Of a stretch of DNA of 64,000 bases, positions 24,525-39,000 are shown one piece after another (position 1 is the first letter of the stretch; each line of letters opens with the position of its first letter). Source of the stretch: Perca fluviatilis (taxonomy: Eukaryota > Chordata > Actinopteri > Perciformes > Percidae). The translations under genes were made by a program, and so were the position numbers. The stretch spans positions 7,802,340-7,866,339 of the forward strand of contig NC_053128.1 of NCBI RefSeq assembly GCF_010015445.1. Direction: 5' to 3'. The notes under the pieces are model-generated. The model was not told the DNA's origin, made no database searches, and worked only from the letters and a program-made list of their open reading frames with translations.

Positions 24525-27497
24525 GTGAGACACACTGGCTCAGATGAGACACGCTGACGTAGTGAGACACACTGACGCAGGTGAGACACGCTGACGTAGT
24601 GAGACACGCTGACATAGTGAGACACACTGCGCAGGTGAGACACACTGACGCAGGTGAGACACACTGACGTAGGTGAAACACACTGACGCAGGTGAGACAC
24701 TGACGTAGGTGAGACACACTGACGCAGGTGAGACACACTGATGTAGTGAGACACACTGACGCAGGTGAGACACACTGACGCAGGTGAGACACTGACGTAG
24801 GTGAAACACACTGACGCAGGTGAGACACACTGACGCAGGTGAGACACACTGACGTAGTGGAGACACACTGACGCAAGTGAGACACACTGACGCAGGTGAG
24901 ACACACTGACGTAGGTGAAACACACTGACGCAGGTGAGACACTGACGTAGGTGAAACACACTGACGTAGGTGAAACATACTGATGCAGGTGAAACACACT
25001 GACGTAGTGAGACACACTGACGCAGGTGAGACACACTGACGCAGGTGAAACACACTGACGTAGTGAGACACACTGACGTAGGTGAGACACACTGATGCAG
25101 GTGAGACACGCTGACGCAGGACACACTGATGCAGGGGGTGAGACACACTGATGCAGGTGAGACACACTGACATAGTGAGACACGGTGACGTAGTGAGACA
25201 CACTGATGTAGGTGAGACACACTGACGCAGGCCACACTGATGCAGGGGGTGAGACACACTGACGTAGTGAGACACACTGACATAGGTGAGACACACTGGC
25301 GCAGGTGAGACACGCTGACGCAGGTAAGACTGATGAAGATGAGACACACTGACGCCGGTAAGACACACTGACAAAGGTGAAACACACTGATGCAGGTGAG
25401 ACACGCTGACGAAGATGAGACAGTAATAAAGGTGAGACCCGCTGATAAAGGTGAGACACTTTGATAAAGGTGAGACACACTGACGTAGGTGAGACACGCA
25501 CACAAATTGAAACTGTTGTGAAATAGAGCCAAAGCAATTTCTTTCCTCTGCTGTTTTCAGTTATTGTGAAATACAACAAAGCTAATGCGGATGACGGCAA
25601 CAGCTGCTGCATGTAAAAGTGATTTTCATACTTTTTTTCACAGGGCTTTTAATTATCTTGATGAATACTTCTGGAAGAGCAGCTGCCGTCAGCTGTGTGA
25701 GGAACATGACAGAAGAGCTTGTAACGAGCAGGCCTGTCCCATCAACTGCCTGCTGACAGAGTATGGGCCTTGGTCCGACTGCTCGCCCTGCGCCAAGAAA
25801 CAGGCAAGGAACACACATCACACTGCAAAAGCCCTGAAATATTATTCCCTGTCATGGCTGTGTCTTATCTCTATGCTTACAGACTTTTTCCTTTTCAGAC
25901 CGGAAAAAGTGAATTGACTAAATGAAGTATGAGTGCCCAATGCAGAAATGAAGGAGCTGCTCACAGCTTGAAAACTTTAAATTTTTGGCGAGACGGCTCG
26001 AGGAAGATCTTAGAACACAAAAACAAATAGTATTTCATCTGCAGTAAAACGCTTTGCCTTACATGTAAAATAAATAAATAATCTAAGCTCAAATGTCCAC
26101 TTTCTAGCTTTAGGAGCTTTAGATCATATTTCACTGACTTCATTCAGGGAATGGAGCTTAATATTTCGCTTTGAGGTTCCATTGGCAGTGTCATTCCAAA
26201 GTCTTGCTTTGATTAATATCCATTGATACATGTATTGTATAATTTCCTGCGAGTTTAGAATAATATAGTACATCTAAATACTACTAATTACTACCATATT
26301 ACATATGGGTAAATTTGATGACGAAAACAACCAGGGGTCGAGATGCATTAGCCCTGGACTCTCTCTGTCTTAATTCAGTTAAATTCAATGAAGCTTTGTT
26401 GGGAGTTATTGGAATATACAAAAAAAGATTACATTAATAGTATATGATGCTATTTAAAAATTGCACTAGGCCCATTCATTCTATTCATTCATGCTTTTTG
26501 GCTTTTTCCCTTTCCTTTATTGTGTTATATATATTTTTTGTGCACATTATAGGTTTAGAAAGTCAAAAAGCCCAAAGTCCACCCCAACGGGAATTACCAT
26601 CTCCAACAGAAAACACTGTTACAAAGTGACGAACGTGCATCACTTTGTAACACACGTCATAATGCTCGCCTAGCTGCTAGCGTGGCACGCCCTCATACTC
26701 TGCTTCTGACTGGCTAGTAGTCCTTACCTAGCTACTGAGCATGTGCGACTCCCAACAAAGATGGAACAGAAATGAGATGTCTCACTCTGTAACTAAAACT
26801 GAGAGCTCAACACACAGGGTGAAAAGCGGAGCTGCAGCAATGTGCAGTACAACAAAAATATGGTGTTATTTGAAAATTAAATAATGTAAACCTATTCTGA
26901 TATAACCTCGAAATACAATTATGAACCTGAAAATGAGCATAATATGAGCACTTTAAACAATCCATGATGTATCATTTGTCTGTGACTGTAGAACACTCTC
27001 AGAAACAATACTGAGGACGTGTATTATGTATGCAACCCTTCTAAACACTAAATTATTTTTTTAATAGTGATCAATTTTGATAAATAAGTCGGTGATTGTT
27101 TAAAAATTGAGATTTACAGGGTCTTTAATCAAATAAATCTTGATCAGTCTGTCTCACATGTTGTCGCCACAGTTACGGACGCGGTCTGTCCAGAGGCCGT
27201 CCCAGTTTGGTGGATCGGCCTGCAGCCCGGAGCTGACGGAGGAGAGGCCCTGTTACCCCGCCACAGAGTGCCAGTTACCACCCATCGACTGCAGAGACGA
27301 CTTCAAGTGTGAAAATGGTAAGTAGTGTTTTTACATGACTGGTGTGTGAAATAAGAAAAAGAAAAAACAGCGTCACATCCCCTAGGTGACGTTGGTATTT
27401 ACATTTTCTTGTTCACTATTTTTTTCCAGATAATTTAAGGAATCAAATCAACATTTTTTAAGTCACAGGACTTCTATTATCTGTAATCTGCTGTCAC

Positions 27498-27561
<64 letters not shown>

Positions 27562-30053
27562 CGTATGTCAACATTTTATCTTCTACAAACATCTTTTCTG
27601 CTGCAGGACGCTGCATCAACTCGACGCTGACATGCAACAGGCAGAACGACTGCGGAGATAACTCTGACGAAAAAGACTGTGGCCACTTTAAAATTGTGTG
27701 TCCAGTGGAGAAGAGAGTGGCCCCCGGGGCTGACCTGGTGGGAAATGGGTAAGCTAAAGTTCAAAAGTTCCTTTCTGAGTTTACATCTTCCTGCTGTTTT
27801 CATAAATTACTTTCTTCTGGCACGTTTCTCCTGTTAAAAACATTTTTATAAGTAAGTCCTGCACTTTGTTGAGTTAAATTTGATGACATGTATGTATATG
27901 TATGATCTGATACAAAGACATAACTACACTTTTAATTAGTACCACGAAAGTGCTAAAGTGTGGACTAATTGCCACAGGTGTGTTGCACACATCGAGGTCG
28001 ACCATTTGTTGAAACGTGAGATGGTGTTTGAGTTAGTGTGTTTTGAGAAGAGTTTTGTTATAATGTAAAAACCGATTGACATATCCAACTTAAAGGAGCT
28101 ATAGTGCTTATTGCACATGAAACGCCAATGGGTTCTGACTTTTCAGTGATTTGTGTTTGAAGGTTTGATGCTCTAGCAGAGGAGCCAAGGGGAGCGGTAT
28201 TGGACAACATGTTTATGGGAGGAAGTTGCAACATCAAGAGGCCTCGGAGCACGACGCTCTACCACCGAATCCCTCATAACTTTGAGAGCTTTGAAATTAA
28301 GGTTGTATTATTATTTGTAACAATTAATTATGAAGCAATTAAGTAAAGGTAGCCTGGTTCCAGACTTGTGAATCACCGCCCACATCTCAGATTTGTTCAG
28401 TGGTTTAAAATAAAATACTGTAAGTCTGAAAGCTGTGTGTTAGATTTTTAGTTAGAATTTATGCTCACAGTTAAACAACTTAATAAAAAGCAGAAATTAG
28501 ATCAGCTTAAAACATATTAAGTCTGGCCCTATAAAACATTTAAATAAATATATATAATTACACATATGCACCCATATGTTTATGCTCACACTAGCTAGCT
28601 GTTCCATTCAGTGCTGTGTTGTACAATCTTTCCGTGATTGGAGAAACAACCAACCAATCAGAGATTGCCAGAAACACCGTGACAAAAACATTTTGTAAAC
28701 TACTTTGATAATGTGAAAGGGAGTAACTTTTCTTTTTTCATTCAGAGCACCGGAAATAACAACTCCTAAATTAGCTTATTACTTCAATTGTTGGGAAACC
28801 TTAATAACCTTCACTCCCAAACAGGAATAAGCGCACATGAACAATGTTGGATATAGTGAAACGAGATGGCAATAAGTTTTTTGTTTGTAGGAAAATCAGA
28901 CAATCCTAGTGGAAACTATTGCAACATTTTCTGTCAGCATTGCTGAATGCTGATCTGAGTTTCATAAACAAATCATTCATTTTGAACGACTCTTTAAAGA
29001 GTAACGAGTTAACTCGATCTGCATGTCCATGTCAAATTTCAGATTTCAAATTTTTTAGAGGTAAAGTCAGCTCAAATGACGAAACATACTCTTAATTGCC
29101 TCATCTTAAATGTAATTATTCTAATCTAAATAATTATGGCAATGATTTAAGGTCAAAACCTTACATATAGCCGCTGTAATAAAAAAATTTAAAACTTAAC
29201 AAATAGAACTATTTATATGTTGACACGCCAAAGGAAAACTGCCTCAAAAAGTTATTGTCATGCCCTGACCCTGAGAACATTTAGCACACTTCCATTGGGT
29301 TTATTATTTTGCTTGTGTTTATATGATTGTGGCATGTACTGTAACAGAATTGTTTATTTATTAGGCAAAAAAGCTAAGAGAGCTTGTGGAATACAGATAA
29401 CTCGACGCTCACACACATCTCCCAGCTCAGCTTTGTAGGTAAACCAAAAGGATTAAACTGGTCTTCTTATCACTATCTGCTGTACTATATTTTTGAACAC
29501 TATGAGCAGCTTTGGTCAAACATCTTCACATCCTGCACATAGAGCATTCAATCTAATAATATGAAAAAATGTTCATCAGTGTTTTGCAGAGAACTTTTCA
29601 GCTTTGGCTTTGCTGTTACTGTTCTTACTGTTATTGACCTTGATTAACTGTTGTGATTGTAAAGGTTGGCGAGCTGGAGGACTTCAACAATGAGCCCCAC
29701 CCGCTGCACACCGAACCTATCAATTTAAAGACATCCAGCTCATCTGAAATTAGCCAACGAGGTCAAGATGGCCTTTTCATCCCCATTATTTTTCTCCCAC
29801 TGTTTTTCTTCACTGGGAGTTCTATGTCGAGTAGCAGCACTAACAAGGAAGCTTTTGAAGCTTCAAAGAAAACGGTGAGTGACTCAAACACCAATACACA
29901 CATTTGTAGTAAGATACTTGTGAGGAGCTTCATTCACGTAATGCATTCCCTTATCCCTTATATCCCCTAATATAAAGGATCAGACACATTTTACAAAATG
30001 TCCTTTCTCAGAAGGTCTGAAATATGGTCCCCACAACACCATTGGTACAAGAG

Positions 30054-30089
<36 letters not shown>

Positions 30090-33000
30090 GATGGGAGATG
30101 TTTGTTGAAAAGTTAACTAGATCAATAAATCCCCCATCCTTACCTTCATTTCCTGGAGACTTACCCTAACCATTGTCTCACATTGCCTTCCTCCACAGCA
30201 CCGCATAGGAAGGTCTGGCTAGTCCACATGGCATTCCGGGATGGGAGAGAAAATTGCATTATTGGCATTTCTTTGAACCAATTACAATTGTCATGGCCGG
30301 CGGAGCATCGGTGCCTCTGCAAAATAGCTTTGGGAAGGAACTTGTTTTGGTGGAACATGTATACGTTAAAGGTTGTTTTGGTCGTGCAACAGAAAAATCC
30401 GATACGACAGATAGTCTAGCTAGCTGTCTCAATTTACCCTGCAGAGATCTGATGAGCAGTTAACCATAGTCCTTATAAATCGACCCAAGTTTAAAATTCC
30501 AACACAAAGAAACGAGAAGGTTACGGACAACCGGCCGAAAAGAGAGACCTGGAGGAATTTCAGGCGGCATCGGAGCAATCCCGGAAGTGGAACGTCGTGG
30601 ATATAGACTACCCTAACCACGACCACTACTTGCCAAACCTTTACCCTAGGGTGGCTCAATGGATACACATTGCTGGGCTAAAGGGAGATGCACCAGATGT
30701 CCCCACCCTTCTTGTTATCTCCACTATCTATTTTGCAAGGGCGTTGTTGTTGACGCCGGGGCTTAGCGCCGCCCAGGGCGGTTGTGATTGGTTTAAAGAA
30801 ATACAAACAAGCCAGAGGGGTTTTCCAGACTATACTCCAGCACTGACATGGTGCTGTGGAGATAGGTCTGGCAATGCAATGCCTTTTCACATGCACACAC
30901 CTTACCGGTTGCAGCTATACGCTCCTTTTTCATTCATGTAATTTCCTATCTTTGCTGGCGTAGGACTCCAAGTTTTTCCGGGTGCACCAGGTTCTGCCCA
31001 TATCCACGTTCAAGGTGAGGGACCCGAGGGACCTTGTCCTGGCACAGCCTTTCCTCCAGTTCCTTCAAGCTCTTCCTCTGGAATACAACTACCCCCTCTA
31101 CAGGGACATCTTCCAGCGCTTTGGGACGCACTACTACAGCGCAGGGAAACTAGGGGGCCACTATGACCTGTTGTATCAGTACAGCCGAGAAGAGCTCACC
31201 AGTTCAGGTACAACAGCACAGCCAGGTGGGGTGGTCAAAATGTAGAATGACACCCTGGGCTGCAATGGTAACCCAAATGTCTGCTTTTTGATGCTGCGTA
31301 GATGTTAAAACAACATTTATTTTTTCTGACGTAAGCCGTACTAATGTCTTCTGATGTTATAGTCTGAGTACATTTTGGAAAAGGTCAGGTACAATTATAA
31401 TGTTCCCTATCAACAACTCCATATAATACAATACTTTTTTACCTGTTAATACGTACATATTTTGTATTAAAGGTAAATTAAAGGGCAAAATCTATGTTTA
31501 ACATTTCCACAAGAGTATGGAGGTAATTCAGTTCAATTGTATTTATAGTATAAAATGATAATAAGAGTTATCTCAAGACACTTTACAGATAGAGTAGGTC
31601 TAGACCACACTATAATTTACAAAGACCCAACAATTTCCCACAAGCAAGCATCTGGTGCAACAGGGGCGAGGAAAAACTTCCTTTTAGGCAGAAACCTCGG
31701 ACAGACCCAGGCTCTTTGTGGGCGGCATCCGTCACTGCCGGTTTGGACACAGACACTGATACAGATATACAGATATAGAGAAATGTGATTCATAATAGTT
31801 ATAGCAGTTGGAATGATGAACAGTGGCACTTATAGTAACAATACATAAAGATAGTGGAACTATGACTATAAATAATAGTTGTAGCAGTTCAGGGGGGCGG
31901 GGGCGTTGCGGGGTGTCGAGCAAGACCATGGCGGCAGCTCCAACCTTCAATTTATGTGCCACCCCAGTCTAAGGAAAACTGCGAGGCGAGAAAACATAAG
32001 GACTCCGGGGAATAAGCTCCCCAGAGAAAAGTTCGTAACAAGCATTTCTTGGGACATGAATGGACACAGATGGAAAGAGAGAGGAGATCAGTAACAGATG
32101 GGACTAAATGTCCCTTATCTTGTTCACAGATAATTCTTTCTTTAGAGGTTTGGATAGAAATTGTTGAAGCGCAAGAAACCCCAAATGAGTGTCGTTGAAT
32201 AGACAGAACTAGAGGACAATGTAGTTTACCTGTTCAATTTAAATATATAGTGCCACATAATGTTTTTTTGTCAGTTCCTTTGTTTCTGTGTCGTGTTGCT
32301 CTACACTCTTGCTCTCAAACAGGTCAAACAGAAGAGCACACCATGGGCTGCCTTAGCAGAGAGACCACCTGGACCATCATCCTCTACACAGAACACAGCA
32401 GTGCAACCCGATGCCACAACAACAGGATGACTCAGAAATATGAAGGTTTGTTACTAAATCTGCCAGGAAGCACACATTCTTTATTCCAACACTGTTCATG
32501 GCTTACTGACTGTGAAAAGATGCTATTTACATCATGTTCATTCCCTATACATTTCTTTGATCCAGGCTCGTACGTTCAGTCAGCAGAAAAATCTTTCTCC
32601 ATGGTGAAAGGAGGTCGAGTCCGAGAGGCAGCAGCTCTGGCCTGGGAGAGGCAGGGCCCCGCTCCGGACCGAACATCTTACAAGAACTGGGCCAAGTCTG
32701 TTCTCGAGAACCCTGCTGTGGTCGAATCCCAGGTTAAATCAAACACCGATGAAATGACTTCAATATTGAAGAAAATTAAAAAAATAAATCAAAGAGATAA
32801 GTTTACAAAAAGCTGATGTATAGTTTGTGTGGGTCTAGGTCCTCTCCATCATAGATCTGGTTCAGGGAATCCCATGTGCTGTCACAAAGAGGAGACACCT
32901 GAGGAAGGCCCTGCTGCAGTACCTGGACGAGTTTGATAGCTGCAAGTGCGCTCCCTGCCCCAACAACGCCAGGCCCGTTCTCTCCGGCACAGAGTGCAAG

Positions 33001-36000
33001 TGTGTTTGCCAAACTGGCACATTTGGCACTAACTGTGAGAGACGAGCTCCCGACTTCACTTCAGGTACAGCAGGACTGCTGCTTAAGTCGTGAGAACAAA
33101 GAGTGATGAATAAGAAATCTTTACCATGTTCACCATCTAAGTTTAGCGTGTTAGCATTTGCTAACATTTGCTAATTAGCACTAAAAACAAAGTACATCTG
33201 ATGGGAATGGCATTAGTGTTGCAGGTATTTTTCATAAACCAAAGTATTGGACAAAGGTGATATTTTGGCCTGATGATGGTGCTAGATGAAAGGCAAAGGA
33301 AAAGTAACCTCCTAATACATGTTCATTCATCCAGAGGGGGGCCATGTATTTCTCTTATCATATTGAATGGCAATCCAGCCAGAAGTTGTGAAGACATTTC
33401 CCTCTGGAACAATCTAGTGGACTCAAAAGACCGATCAGTCCGACAGACCATTGCTATCCATAGAGCCATGCTTCTGCCCATTGATGGCACAGATTGTATC
33501 AAACTACATTTTAATCTTTGTGATTAGATCTTTCTTACTGAACATTGGGAGTTGTAGTTGACATCTCTATTTCAGTTTTTACGTCCACAGGCTTGTACTT
33601 TTGTCAAAGAACCAGACACTTCTGATGAGGTTGTTCATCTTTTCTACTGAGGATTCAATCTGGAGAGTTTTATGTCTATTCAAGCCTGAGTGATACCACT
33701 GTCAGTCACGACTATTGCCTACACAGATAAGGACTTTTACTGCAGAACCAGGGGTGCCTGAAATAACTCCTTCAACTTTACAACTCTAATGAGCAACAAA
33801 CCAGTTTACCATGTCAGTGTTGCTTTCGGTGCACCAGCCTTGGCACATTTCATGGATAATTTTGTACATTGCACCCATCAACACCTGCCTATGCACTTTT
33901 CAATTCAATTCAATTTTATTTATAGTATCACATCATAACGAGAGTTATCTCGAGACACTTTCCAGATAGGGGATGCGCAAACCCAAACCTAAACTTATCT
34001 GGTTTGAGGTAAAAAAAAAGTATATATTTGCATGTGTTAAACAAATTTTAATAATACACTAGAATATATAATGTATACAAAAGTCTGTATTAAAACTATA
34101 TATTTTTGTTCTCGCTTAAAATTGTAGGCAGGCTACTTAGTAGGCCAAACCTCTTAACCTGTGACCCTTGCTGTCATCAGGTCAGCTGCTACCTTCTATC
34201 ATCCTCGTTTTTCATCACTATTTTATGAATGAAACATGTCGGAGAAACGGAAAAGTGCTGATGACTCCTCTGTATCAAAAAAGAAAGTAAGGCTCTCTCG
34301 AGAGTTACCTCAACTTCGGTTTCGGGGGGGCTCAGCTTTTCTAAGACATAAGTAGGGGGGGCGCCAAGGAAAAAAGGTTGGGAACCACTGGTATAGACCA
34401 CACTCTATAATTTACAAAGCCCCAACAATTCTAGTAATTTCCCCACTTTTGTTATGGCCTAGGTTGGCAATGTTGGTTTGTCCGTCCATGTGTTTGCCCA
34501 ATACTTCGGTTCAGAGCAAGATATCTTTAATTTGCTGTGTCCATATTATTAATTATATATTTTAACTCCTGACCTGAAATCAAACTTTATCAAGCTGATT
34601 GTAAAGAATTTTACGAATAACTCATGCTTCCTAGACGATGAATCATTAAAACCCCATGACCTACCTTCAAGTATTTCCCTTTAGGATAAAATTCAAATTA
34701 GTAGCTCCACTACTGGTTGAAATATATTCCAACACTTTTGTACTGTAGGATGTGAAGACTTACACACAACCTGCAACCTGTATGTGCTATATGCTAGCAA
34801 TGCTAGACTTTTAACCTAAGATGTAATTCCATACTACAGTACAGTAGTGATTCTAACCAGGATTGGTTGTGTTCACCCTGCAAATGTGGTTTGGCATGTA
34901 ATATCCACAGAGGCGGTAGATGGTTACTGGAGCTGCTGGGGACCATGGAGTGGCTGTGGAGCCTCAATGAAAAGACATCGGACGAGGAAATGTAATAACC
35001 CTGCCCCCCTCAGAGGAGGCCAACCCTGCAAGGGTCCTGAGAGACATGAGAATCCATGTCACATCTCCATCTTTCAAACGTAGGACGAACTGTTTGCTTT
35101 AAACGTCTTCAAACAGTCATGAAATGTCCAGTTTTAGACACTTGTCATGCCTTCACAGCAATCTGAAAGCCCAACATCCCATTAAGAAAGTCATTTAACT
35201 CATGATGATCAAATTAAAACATTGTTTTTCCTCATGAATTTTTTTTATATTCTCCTCTTTATGCTGGTATTGCAACCACTGTTGCTGTTACAGACATTTA
35301 AGCTCAAATTTACAAAAATGTGTAGGTTGTATTTTGTCTTCATACAGGTATTTAACTTTGGATTTACTGTATATTCTGGCTCATGTTTTTGTGTCCAGAC
35401 AGGAGACTTGCGACAATGACGACGACTTCACTATAGGCTGGCAGGACGAGCTGCCTCCTGGTGTGCAGGGCTGCCTGAGGCCACAGAGTCCCGCCAACAG
35501 CTTCCTCAGGGTAAACACTAAGCCTCTAGCCTGCCGTTAGTGATTGATATGTACAGCAATCGAGAAACAGAGATTTCTCCATTTAATACAAAATATTTTA
35601 AAAAAAATTATGCAATTTAAAAACTCATTGAAGTTCAATACTAAATTGTTGCATAGCCCCATTAATTTAAAGAAATTAAAGCAGCGTGACACCTAAAAAT
35701 GAAATGAAGTCCAACTCACAACTCCTGTGTGGTGGTGGTGTCACCTTCCAGACTCCACATCTCATAACATATAAAAAAAACAACTAAATTATGATCTCTT
35801 CATTATGCCTCAGTAAGTCAAAAACAACAATCAACCAAAAATAACAATATGTATCTGAAAATGATGAAGTATCACTTTGTATCTCTCAATTATGAATTAT
35901 CACTTACTGTATCAGAAATATGTCAGTTATTATTATGTAATACTAGTATATACTGTGCAGAAGAAGGAAAGGAAGGAACAAATGGAAAAAGGTAGAGTTC

Positions 36001-39000
36001 TAGAAGAGGGAGGGAGTATAACGTAGTATTATGAAAACTAAAGAAAGATGCCAAGGAGGGTTTATATTTGTATCCCTTTACTCCAAAATTTGGAATGACA
36101 TTCCCCATCACATACGAACATTATCATCCATCACATATTTTAAAAAGTCATATAAACTGTTTCTTCTTGATAGTCATACAATACTCACATTGATTGTTCA
36201 TGTATTGTTTTTAGTCTTGTTTAACCGTATTTAATGTTTTATTTGTTTGTATCTGTCTAGTCCATGATAATGTCCTGTATAAATGTGCCGAAATTGTGTT
36301 CAATGTTCTATGTTGCTGCAGAACAGGAACCTGCTGGAAACCAGTTTTTAAACTGAGCCAGGCCCGTTTACTGTAACTTAATTGTTGCTTTTAAATTTTC
36401 CTGTATAATAAATGAAATGAATGAACGATCCCTCTTGTTCCTAACTGGTATTCATGGACTTCCTCCTCTGACAGAAAGCAAAGCAGTATTATAACTTTGG
36501 TGAGAACGATGACTTCCAGTGCTACACTGGATTTGACCTGGAGGGTTTTCAGTATATCAACTGTCTTCCTGATGGAACGTGGAGTCAACCAACAGGAAAA
36601 TGCACCAGTAAGTTTGTTTTCTCACCAGGCAAGTGAACAGTGATCCGAGAACTCTGGTAATTCTGTAACCACGTCTCTGCAAATTCTTTTAACGCCATTC
36701 TCTATAAACACAAATATATTTCTGCACCTGATATCTACGTGAGATTAAAATCTGATTTCTTTTGGGGTTTTTTAGGGAACGTGTGCCTTCCTCCTGAGAT
36801 CCCTGATGGCATGATGCTGTTTCCCAGCAAAGTCGAGTACAGGGTGGGGGAATCCGTGCGTTTGAGCTGTAACGATCCGGACCTGCGGCCGCTGCCGGGA
36901 GCCTTCTACAAATGCAGCGGCGGTTCCACCTGGCAGCCTCCATTACCGGCTGATCTACGCTGCACTGATGGTACAGTAGATGACCTATTCATGAGAAATT
37001 AGGTAAAACTTCCACATCCACTACTTTTAATGCAGGCGTGTCACAGTCGAGTTAGTCTCCACAGCGCTGAGGAGGAAGGTCTGGCTAGTCCACACAACAT
37101 TCCGGGATAGGCGCTAAGCTCCGCACAGAGCAACGGCGCCTCTGCAAAATAGCCTCGGGAAGAAATTTGTTTTGGTGGAACATATGTGTACGTTCAAAAG
37201 TTGTTTTAGTCCACTTCGTCCTATTGTACAAAAGTGAAGCCAAAATATCCCAGGTACGGGCACTGCCATCTTGTAATTTTGGAGCCAGAGTCTGCTCAGT
37301 AGATCGAGCGATGGATCCGCGCTATCGAAGTCCCGTCAATACACCCGTTTCTCCTGGAAGTCATAGTGTTACATTCAGTTGTTCACACGAAGTGACAGAA
37401 AGCTGTGTATAGAATAAGGAAAGACAGCTAGAGAGAGGTTCAAACACTTCTTTCTTCTTTCTCACCTTCACACAGCTGACCAGTCAAGGTGTAGTCTCGC
37501 ATTGCCAGACCTTCCTCCACAGCGCTGCGGAGGAAGTTCTGGCTAGTCCACACAACATTCGTGGATAGGAAAAAAAAAACATGCTCTGGTTTATTGGCAT
37601 TTCTTTAAACCAATCACAATCATCTTTGGCGGCGCTAAGCGGCAGACGCAATAACGGTGCCTCTGCATAATAGCCTCTGGAAGGAACTTGTTTTGGTGGA
37701 ACATGTGTACGTAGGGAGGCGAGCTCTGGAATTGAAATTGGTTGAGTGTGTGATGGAGAGAATAAGGCAGAAAATAAGGGCGCAACGGAACAATCCTGTA
37801 ATTGAAAGGTCTTTGATATAGACTAGTCACGGTGTAAAGTTGGTGTGAATGTCGGAACTTCCATTTGAGAAAGTCAAACAATCGGTCCGACAAACTATTC
37901 TGATGTTGGAAAGGTGTGGGAGGAGGGGGTTTCTGAAACACACCGGCAGCTTAAGTCCTCATCCTTGAAGTCTTTTTTCTTTTAAAAGCTAAATATATAT
38001 AGTTTGAAAACACTTAATCTAAATCTTATCCTTCAAAATGTTCTAGTGTGGCATCTTCTTCGTCTCATTCTGGTGAGCCATGTCATAATGGGCTCATTAC
38101 TGCCCCCTGTGGCTGAACAGCAGAAGCCCCCCACTGCATTTACAGTTGATGAGCACTAGTCTTGCATTGCTAGATCTATTTCCATAGTGCTGTGTCAGTG
38201 CTGTAGTAAAGTCTGGCAACACCACTGAATCTATTCTTGGATAGGGGGAAAAAAAACCTCTCTGGCTTGTTTGTAATTCTTTAAACCAATCACAATTGTT
38301 CTGGGCGGCGCTAAGCCCCAGATGCAGCAACAGTGCCTTTGCTAAATAGTTAGCAGAGATAGTGGAAAGGAGGGGCATCATGTCAGGCTTTACCCAGCAC
38401 TGTACATCCGCTGAGCCAGACTAGTGACACGCCAACTGTAGTGGGTATTTTCTTTTTTTCAATCAGCCACAGGGTGCAGCAATGAGCCTATTTCACAGTC
38501 TAAAAGGTGCAAGAAAAAGGTGAGATTCATGCTTTGTCATCAGTGTTTGTTGAGACAGTGTTTTTGCTTCAAGGATGAGGACTAACTGGTTGGTTTGGTA
38601 AATGCCATACACATCTGGTTCCACACTTATGATAAAGTGCAGCCGCTTCCCTCAGCTTTTCTATTGGAATACATCCAGGACTGTCCCCCACAACGTGGAT
38701 GAGACCACTTATGTTTTATATATATATATAAATAAAAAAAAACTGTATGCAAGAAATGAAAAAGATGTCTCTTGTTGTTTCTGTGCATGTCCTGTGTGTA
38801 GAGGTACCGTTTGTTCCTGAGAGTCAGTGCGGTCAAGGAGAGAAACGACAGGGCTCTAAATGTGTCTGTATTCAACGGGAGAGCTGCCTGTAAGTTTTTC
38901 TAAACTATTTTACTGTTTTTTTTCTTCTTTTTCTTCATATCTTATGAGCATGTCATTGTTTTTATTAGTTATTTGAAGTTAGTCTTATGAGAAGCACTTT

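Noticed and set aside
24525..25496. CRISPR-like array
   Set aside because: Units are contiguous variants of one sequence with no unique spacers, in a vertebrate intron.
24419..25612. Long minus-strand open frames (330-397 codons) rich in VSVSHLRQC text
   Set aside because: All three minus frames are open only because the 20-base minisatellite lacks stops; the sequence lies over C6 exon 1 and intron 1 and is pure repeat.
31732..31962. Minus-strand frame in C6 intron 7
   Set aside because: Lies within the LINE-tail repeat, also present at 56767; not conserved as protein.
32250..32816. Single 188-codon gene
   Set aside because: This is C6 exons 8 and 9 read through the stop-free intron 8, not a separate gene.
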